DNA from: Dissophora ornata
Lineage: Eukaryota; Mortierellomycota; Mortierellomycetes; Mortierellales; Mortierellaceae
Assembly: GCA_025201705.1 (NCBI GenBank)
Contig: MU617329.1
Coordinates: forward strand, 1 to 15,796
Length of the DNA: 15,796 nt
Direction of reading: 5' to 3'
Below are positions 9,400-15,796 of this stretch, piece by piece. The notes below the pieces were generated by a model. That model saw only the letters and a list, made by a program, of their open reading frames with translations. It had not been told where the DNA came from and did no database searches. Numbering within the stretch: the first letter of the stretch is position 1; each line of letters starts with the position of its first letter. A program made the translations under genes and the position numbers.

Positions 9400-9727
9400 C
9401 GAAAAAGCAAAGAGGAGGCCATGCGCTGGTAGATTATATACATGTTCCCTCATTCTAGGGCGAGCGAGCTCTCCTTGACTCGACCCTGGCAATGGTGTGC
9501 CAATTATTTTTCAACCGGATGTTTATTGATTATAATATTCAATTTAATGCCCTAATCACATCCTGTAACAAAAAAAACGAGAGCAGTCTACAAAACTAGG
9601 CTAGTTGTCGTAATCTATTATTTTCACTCATTGATCGAGGGATTGCACTTTGACCCAAGACCACTCCTCAGAAACACGCTCTGGTCGGTAGGTTTCGCCC
9701 TGGGCGTCTGATTGACTAGCTGTCAAC

Positions 9728-9729
<2 letters not shown>

Positions 9730-9758
<29 letters not shown>
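9730..9758. repeat. A29 homopolymer
   Basis: Twenty-nine uninterrupted A residues lie in the intergenic DNA about 440 nt upstream of the nuclease start. I see no target-site duplication or gene body beside it that would mark a retroposed transcript. Confidence 0.95.
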
Positions 9759-10720
9759 CGCTCTCACTGATCAATGCCTGGTTTATTTGTTGATTCTATC
9801 ACATACTTTCGGTTCGCCCGATTGCAACCTCATAGCCAATCATGGGGTTCACCATGTTACCCAAACGAGTACCGAATGGTTGAATCACGTTGCTTGTCGA
9901 AATGGTCCTAGGACGCGCCAAAAACTTTCAGAGCGCAGCCGCTATTGGCCAGCTGTTGTTACGTCGACGGGTGACTTGTCCCCCTTTCCCACGACACTTC
10001 CCGAGATGTGTGTGACAACAATCAAGAGGTACATGGGCAAGTCGGCATAATCAACTCGCACATGTATGCGGCCTGCAAGCAAGTGGACATGCTGCTCCTC
10101 GCAACCAAGAGAAGGAACGGGGCTCAGCTTAGACCCTCGATCAAAGGCACGATAACTATCACAAAGTCAGTCAATTACGGAGTTACATAGGCGTCTAGTC
10201 AGTTGATGACCAGTGCAAGGAAGAGTGGCGATAAGAAGGCTCCTTGTCCTACAACATGGCAATTGGTGGTCCAGAACAAGATTGCGGATGCAGAAGGGTA
10301 AATGATGACAGATGGTCGTCATCCATGAAGGACGGAAGGCATGGTCTCCCAATTCATTGGCGTTCAACGTCTTACAAGGAAAGAAAGGACTTGTACGTTT
10401 TCTGATCGTAGGGCTGGCCGTCTGGCGAAAATGTCATGCAACCGATTCGATGATGCGCGTGAAAAAAAGGACCCTTGAGGTGTACGCATTCCAGCGATTC
10501 ATCAATTTATGCGTGTCATAGTCTCATGTTATGAACTATGGCTCTTTCCTTTCTCATGTCCCTGTGGCCCTCTCGTTCTCTCTCTCTCGAGAAAAAAAAT
10601 AAAATCGCAATAAATGGCGGGCTCTAGCAAGATTAACAGACTTACGGCATGCATGCACCTCACAAAAATGCAGGGATCCATCCGTCTTGCAGTACTGTCT
10701 CTTGTGTAGTTGCTTGTCAG

Positions 10721-10959
10721 CCAATGGTCCGTTCCGAAAGCCTCCACTCGGGCGTACAAACCAAAAAAAACCCCCGCCCGCAAAAGGGGGACGCGCTAGA
10801 CTCTTGCTAGATTGTTTGACCAACCAATAGTCTGTTGGCTCTTTTTGACGGCGGCCAATAAACATGCACACGCGTCCAAGCGTGTTAGGTTCCCTTGGCT
10901 AAACAATATCGACCAATGCCGAAAGACCCAGGAAGAGAGAGAGCATATGATGTGATTGG
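10721..10959. promoter_or_regulatory. Cluster of five CCAAT boxes
   Basis: CCAAT occurs on the plus strand at 10721, 10824, 10855 and 10913, and inverted (ATTGG) at 10955. Five in 239 bp compares with about 0.5 expected by chance counting both strands. CCAAT is the core site of the fungal Hap/NF-Y complex. The nearest gene start downstream is the nuclease, about 1.4 kb away, so either the site acts at a distance or it serves an unrecognised transcript. A TATAAA lies on the plus strand at 11057-11062. Confidence 0.35.
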
Positions 10960-11578
10960 AGGTTAGGAAGAAACGCAAGGGAATCTTTATGTATTTACAA
11001 AGGGGGTGTGTTCATGGGTTCTCCCCACTTTTTCTACGCGGCCTAAACGCATTGACTATAAACGTGTCCACACTGAGATGATGTATTATATTGTGAGCAA
11101 CAAACAAAATGGAAAAAAGCAAAACCGCAAACAATTCGAATTGTCTCCATGGGAAGATAGTAAATCTGATCACAAATCCAAAAAGGCGGACAACGCGTTC
11201 ACTGATGTTGTTTTTTCGATTTCCCAAGAGCCTTGATAACTGGGTCTATCCTTTCGAGCCTTTGGCATTTTTCGGATGTGTCATCCGTCGGCAATGGACT
11301 TGCAAAACAGGGTCTTGACATACTGTTGGAGGTACCTCGCCCTCCTTCTCTAGATTGAAGACACATGCAGCGTGATGCTATCGTGTAATGCAAAAGGGAG
11401 TGTTCAACGCAAAGGACAAATTGTCCAGAGCGTGGTCAATCGGTTGGTTCATGCATGCAGGAATTTCAAAGGAGGGTCAGATGGACAAGGATTTCCAACT
11501 CAAGAGAATATGCTGACCACATGCATCAGTGTAACATGTATGGCATCCAATTTATCCGAGTGAATATGGCCCCAATTC

Positions 11579-11584
11579 TTTATT
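11579..11584 (-). terminator. AATAAA poly(A) signal of VID27
   Basis: The minus strand carries an exact AATAAA about 55 nt past the VID27 stop at 11639-11641, preceded by a T-run. The spacing is the same as for the nuclease gene. Confidence 0.65.
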
Positions 11585-11638
11585 AAAAGCGAAAAAAAAA
11601 TTATGCTACACTAGGGAGAAACTCCTTCCAATTTCGCC

Positions 11639-14600
11639 TTACTTCTTCCTCGCTGCCTTGAGGGCTTCGACTGGGCTACTCATATTACGCTTGGCCAGCG
11701 CCGTCACGTCATGTGGCAGGGCCACAATGATCGATCGGTCCTGGCCAAACTTGAAGTTATCTGCCACAACATCGTCCGCGTACTGCTTGATTTGATAATC
11801 GTAGTGTCCGTTCTTTACCCTGCGGAAGTTCCAGGTGATCACATACGGTCCTGTACTTGTCACAATCGTCTTTTCCTCTTCGTTTACACCGGCATTAAAC
11901 CTCGCGGGCGTAAATGAAACAGCCTGCTTCATGGCCGCAACATGCTCGGGCTTGAGGTGCAACTTGATACACTTGGGCTATCATTCAAAGAGAAAAATCG
12001 TCTTGTTAGCAGGCATACTCTATTAAAATAACATCCTGTTTAGGATCAGCCCATACCTTGTCCTTGGCCGGGAAACTGGCATCAAAGCCAAGCTTCTTGT
12101 TCTCTGGGTTGAGCACGTCGATCAACATAAGATACGTCTTGCAGGTAGCAACCACATATCGACCGTTTCCGGTCACATCAACACCAATGATAGGATCTCC
12201 CATGCCTGGCAAAGCCGTCTTTGCATTCTTGCCAATGGTATTGAACAGCTTGATCTCGCCCTTGGATCCCGTCATGGCCACAGAGCCATTGTCGGTCGTG
12301 ACGATCGAAGTGAAATCATTGCCCTTGGCGTATTGCTTGAACTCTGTTGTCGCAATCTTCGATCCAGAAAGACGAGGATCGATACGGAACAAAGCGTTGT
12401 GCGAGTGTCCAACCATGGTCTTGTTGTCGGTCAAATGTGAGTACTTTGAGTCGCCCACCAAATTCAAAACACCTGAAGTTCCAGGCATGTTCCACTCCTC
12501 GACAATCTTTCCGTATTCGAGATCCATCTTGTAGGCAGTATCCAGATCTCGGGGGTCCATCATCACCATGGACCTATCCTGCTCATGCAAAACAACGCGA
12601 GACGGGTTGATCTCTCTGCCCTTAGAGTTGCTGATGTTCTTAATCGTCGTGGAAAAGTCCAGTCCATCGCGATCGTTGTGCTTGAACACTCCAATCTTGT
12701 TGCCGCGAATGACAAAGGAGCGATCTTTGTGACCGACAGCCAGCTGGCTATTCTTTGCAGTGTCCTGCTGGAAGCCATCCTGCTCTTGCTCTTCTTCCTC
12801 CTCCTCCTCCTCTTCGTCTTCGTACTCTTCCTCCTCGCTATATTCCTCGTCTGAATACACCTCTTCTTCTTGAGCCTCGTTATCAGTCATGTCGACATCG
12901 TCCTGATAAGTCTTAATCATGTACGCTTGATCCTCGGCCTGAAATATATTGCAAGTATTTGAAAGTTAGAATGCAAGAACCTGCGTTTGCGGTACTCGTA
13001 CTATAAAAGGCCTGAGATACGTACCGAAACCTTGTTCCAGGGTTGCTGGTTGAGTGCTTCGTACATGCACTCTCCAAAAACACCTTGGAACTCCAAGAGG
13101 GCACCCTCAGTTGGGAAACGAATCAACCACGAATAGACGCAGTAATTATCATCAAAGTAGTTCCATATGAACGAGCGATGTGTCTGGCGGAATGTAAAAG
13201 GTAAACAATTAGTATCCAACTCTTTAAAGACTAGGCAGGGATGTGACTTTATCACACGACTCTTACCGCGCTGAACACAGGGTTCATTCTTGGCTCCAAA
13301 GGTTGAGCGAGATGCTGTTTGCCTTCATGGTCCAGAACGACAAGCCAATCTAAGTAAGGATAATAATGAAGATATTGTTAGCGCAATTTTCCATGTCAAA
13401 AACTGTCTCATAGCTGAGCCAAGACCTACAGGTGAATTTTGCAGTGCGGAGGAGTTGGCAACGAACATTGTCCGCCTGTATCATGAACAAACTGGTCGTT
13501 GCATCAAAGAGATGCAACTCGCCCACAGCCTCCGCTACGCCATCGTAGGTTGTTGGGACATCACGAAGAGCAGGCTTCTCAATCTCTTCTTTCTTCTCCT
13601 GCTTGACCGCAGCCGAAGCCTTTTCCGTCTTCACGACAGATGACGTCTCCGCCCGTGTAGGGGATGTCTTCGAGGTTGTTTCTGACTGGGAACTAGAAGG
13701 TGAAGTAGTGCTACATTTTCATTAAAAGCAAACAAAAGCGTTAGATAAGCCAAGAACATGGGAACTCATGGAGGCGCGGCAGATGTATACACGTCAATCA
13801 ACGATTGGCTTACGAGATCTGGAACTTCATAATGTCTTCTTCTTCGGCGGAGAAGTGTGAGTTTTGGTGCTTGCGCTCGTACATGCACTGATACATGGTG
13901 ATCTCAAAATTGTTGGCGGTGAATACGGTTGTCTCATCATCGCAGATGAACTCGTACTCTAGTCCAGCGTCATCCTAAACATGGTGATGATCGCATCCAA
14001 AAAAAAAAAAAAAAGCCAAGAGTGAGCACGAGCGTTGCCAACTATGACGCCACGGTTGGGCCTAAAACTTTAAATTGGTTTGCTTGCATAACATGAAAAG
14101 GCTTTATATATTTTGCAAAGCACTTACCGCTGAGAGACCTTGCCAGCTAAAGGAAGTTGCTCCTGCTGATAAACCCTTCTTGAACCTCATTGCCTCGTCG
14201 ATCAAAAAGATCTTTTCATCCTCCACTGTGTTGAAAGTAGGGAGAGAGAGGGGGAGCAGAAACGGTTAGTGTCAGAAATTCGTCAGGCAGAGAGACCAAT
14301 GAACAACGTTGGCCACCAAAAATGGTATTGAGACTCACGTTCTTGATCTTCGTCTTGGAGAGCCTCCTCGCCTTCTGCAAAGACGCGGTTGATGGCCAAG
14401 GTGAATTGGTATGGCTGAGAGGTGCGGCGGACTGTCGCCATCGAGTCGATATAGCTAGTGTATGTGAGCAAAGAACGACATGAGTTGTTTTGTAATATAC
14501 GCGGTTTCTGGGGTTTCCGAACTTTTGGTGAATGTAAAAAAGCGCGAGGGTTGATGCTTACATGCATTCCTTGTTGCGTTGACGTGTCCCTGTGGGTTTG

Positions 14601-14692
14601 TAGACGTAGAACTGTCCTGATGAGATCTGGACCAGCTCTGGGTTGGATGAATCTCCCCAAATGAGTTTTCCGAGGGATTTGAAGACGTTCAT
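11639..14692 (-). CDS. VID27: Vid27 family protein
   Basis: Nine exons (14692-14562, 14454-14339, 14225-14128, 13974-13814, 13710-13430, 13349-13267, 13183-13025, 12938-12057, 11977-11639) give 749 residues, close to the yeast Vid27 length of just under 800. The N-terminal Vid27 domain begins MNVFKSLGKLIWGDSSNPEL and continues through SGQFYVY. A PH-like middle domain follows, with LHLFDATTSLFMIQADNV, YWLVVLDHEGKQHLA and FIWNYFD. Residues about 364-397 form a Glu-rich linker with a run of nine Glu. The rest is the C-terminal beta-propeller-like domain, including TIVTSTGPYVITW (674-686) near the end. Yeast Vid27 is a cytoplasmic protein tied by name to vacuolar import and degradation, but its biochemical role is poorly defined. 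All phases match. The Ser/Thr/Lys-rich stretch at the start of exon 5 is a probable disordered linker. Confidence 0.95.
13999..14014. repeat. A16 tract (T16 in VID27 intron 3)
   Basis: The tract lies in VID27 intron 3 (13975-14127). On the sense strand it is a T16 run about 20 nt before the acceptor, so it works as an ordinary pyrimidine tract. Confidence 0.9.
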
Positions 14693-14757
14693 TGTTGAAG
14701 AGAATGAGAAGAGGAAAGAGAATGCGGACCCGACTTTCGCGTGGCCAAGACCTTCAT

Positions 14758-14789
<32 letters not shown>

Positions 14790-15037
14790 GTTCACAGTCA
14801 CTCAACCTCCCCAAGGGTGCAGACCACGCGCGCGCGGTGTGTCCCCTGGGTGTTGAGGTCGAGGGTTCTTTCTGTTCTTTCTGTTCTTCTGCTCTTTTCA
14901 TCCTCATTCATTCTAATTCCTCTCATTCCTCGCCACCACCACACTTTGCTCGCCGCTCTCCCTTTCCAGCCTCCAAACACCGACCATGATCCTCGAGTCC
15001 CCTCCCTTGGTGAACCTCACGCCTCTGACACAGATAC
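14693..15037. promoter_or_regulatory. Divergent promoter between VID27 and the right-edge gene
   Basis: About 345 nt separate the VID27 start on the minus strand from the start of the plus-strand gene. The region contains a T27 run at 14762-14788, which is 70 to 96 nt upstream of the VID27 ATG, and a GC-rich CGCGCGCG segment near 14827-14835. Long poly(dA:dT) tracts commonly exclude nucleosomes in fungal promoters. Several short open frames here are low-complexity shadows. An ATG at 14985 starts a frame that meets the same donor at 15044, but its phase does not join to the next exon. Confidence 0.55.
14762..14788. repeat. T27 homopolymer in the divergent promoter
   Basis: There are twenty-seven uninterrupted T residues followed by AG. 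It sits between two divergently transcribed genes. Confidence 0.95.
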
Positions 15038-15796
15038 ATGAAGGTACGCGGAATACCTCCTCCTCCTCCTCCACCACCCCCACCTCCATATTCCTCCGCC
15101 AGGATCCGGTCTCCCCCTCCGGTCCATCTTGATCTTTTGTCAAGATGTGCGCATACAAACACGGCACACACGACACGATCTGACCATACAAGCAGAGCTC
15201 TGACCAAGCGGCAGTTGACAGCCCCCAATGACTCAAAAAAACCCCCCCCATCTTTTGGTTCGGATTCTCCATGCCCCCGTCATAGTCCCCATCCATATCC
15301 GCCATCCTATCCACCCCAATTCCGCCAACAAACACAAACGACTTGGTCTTCAGATGCTCAACGAACTCGGTCGCGTCGAGATGTTTGTTACCAGGATTGA
15401 GGCCATTGGGAAGGTAAAAAAAAAGGAAACACGACGATAGTGTACGATTGGTGTCCTGGTTCTTCGCTTCTGTCTCACTTGCAGAACTAACCTCCCCCCT
15501 TCCTGTTTCCCTGTTCCTGTTCTTCAACAACTGTGCATTGATTTCTCTAGCACGAAGAAACGAGTGCAGAGTTGGCAAAGACCATTGCACACCTCGAGCA
15601 CACGTTATATGCGTACGAGATAGAAAACGGACATGCAGATCGAATTCAAAACACTTCTGGCCGCATGATGCTCCAGGTAAAAAATAAGCACAAGTTACAA
15701 AAAACTTGTTTGGTCAAACCACATCCTCATACTACTCACCACCCCACCCCAACTCACACACCAATCATCTAACCTCACCCCTGTTGCCCACTTGCT
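15038..15796 (+). CDS. Small helical protein, 5' part only, function unknown
   Basis: The gene runs off the right edge. I see exon 2 at 15354-15413 and exon 3 at 15551-15676, both ending at GTAAAA donors and joined in phase 0. Exon 1 is probably 15038-15043, coding only Met-Lys before the donor GTACGC. Alternatively translation starts at the first codon of exon 2, an ATG. The visible protein is about 64 residues: MLNELGRVEMFVTRIEAIGK, then HEETSAELAKTIAHLEHTLY, then about 22 more. It is strongly helical with heptad-like spacing, and I do not recognise it. The LAKTIAHLEHTLYAYE stretch faintly recalls small coiled-coil subunits such as Eaf6, which is too weak to name. A CTAAC branch-point-like site at 15769-15773 suggests the next exon begins just past the edge. 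Confidence 0.55.

Larger units (their letters stand above)
9288..11638. other. 2.35-kb intergenic region between nuclease start and VID27 stop
   Basis: The left end is the nuclease promoter and the right end the VID27 3' flank. Between them I find no recognisable coding gene, tRNA or rRNA. Open frames are all short (up to 112 codons), low in complexity or unlike any family. Structure worth noting is an A29 run at 9730-9758, a group of CCAAT boxes at 10721-10959, a short C5...G5 inverted repeat near 10770-10790, and a minus-strand open stretch at 10646-10865 that ends in a good donor. Confidence 0.6.

Noticed and set aside
9712..10050. Plus-strand frame beginning with a Lys run
   Set aside because: The Lys run is the A29 homopolymer; the remainder has no recognisable features.
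10765..10795. C5...G5 inverted repeat as a terminator or structural RNA
   Set aside because: The stem is only 5 bp with a 10-nt loop, isolated, and has no gene end beside it.
14985..15043. ATG at 14985 as the start of the right-edge gene
   Set aside because: Its frame reaches the donor at 15044 in phase 1, but the exon beginning at 15354 needs phase 0, and no intermediate exon with suitable phases was evident.
14913..15590. Minus-strand open frame of 225 codons opposite the right-edge gene
   Set aside because: It has Gly/Glu/Val repeats from reading CT-rich DNA in reverse, no motif, and overlaps exons 2 and 3 of the plus-strand gene, whose splice sites and helical pattern are more convincing.

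Overview
The window reads as nuclear DNA of an intron-rich fungus. Genes are broken by short introns (59 to 153 nt in the four complete genes) with GTAAGT-like donors. AATAAA signals lie just past two stops, and there are many long A/T homopolymers. The gene set (chromodomain protein, folylpolyglutamate synthase, secreted S1/P1 nuclease, Vid27) fits a filamentous fungus. An early-diverging lineage such as Mortierellomycota or Mucoromycota is my guess from intron density and sequence style; no marker here proves it.

Layout: four genes lie head to tail on the minus strand, and a fifth, cut by the right edge, runs on the plus strand. From the left: (1) 349-3345, a predicted 903-residue protein with an N-terminal chromodomain, a central region I do not recognise, one C2H2 zinc finger and coiled coils; (2) 4285-6978, folylpolyglutamate synthase in seven exons (638 aa) with a long mitochondrial presequence; (3) 7956-9287, a secreted S1/P1 zinc nuclease in four exons (325 aa); (4) 11639-14692, Vid27 in nine exons (749 aa); (5) from 15038 to the edge, the start of a small helical protein sharing a divergent promoter with VID27. 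All exon joins were chosen by hand from splice motifs and frame. For genes 2, 3 and 4 each join also agrees with the expected family sequence. Gene 1 is less certain because its first intron has two in-frame solutions.

The genes do not form a pathway. They look like ordinary housekeeping and secreted-enzyme genes, and I see no transposon, tRNA, rRNA, CRISPR array or defence cassette. Gene-poor stretches are 1-348, 3346-4284, 6979-7955, 9288-11638 and the divergent promoter 14693-15037. The observations most worth following are the chromodomain that lacks two of three methyl-lysine cage aromatics and is joined to a zinc finger, the nuclease whose first mature residue is Tyr instead of the usual zinc-binding Trp, an A20 tract directly before a 3' splice site, and the possible two-start FPGS.
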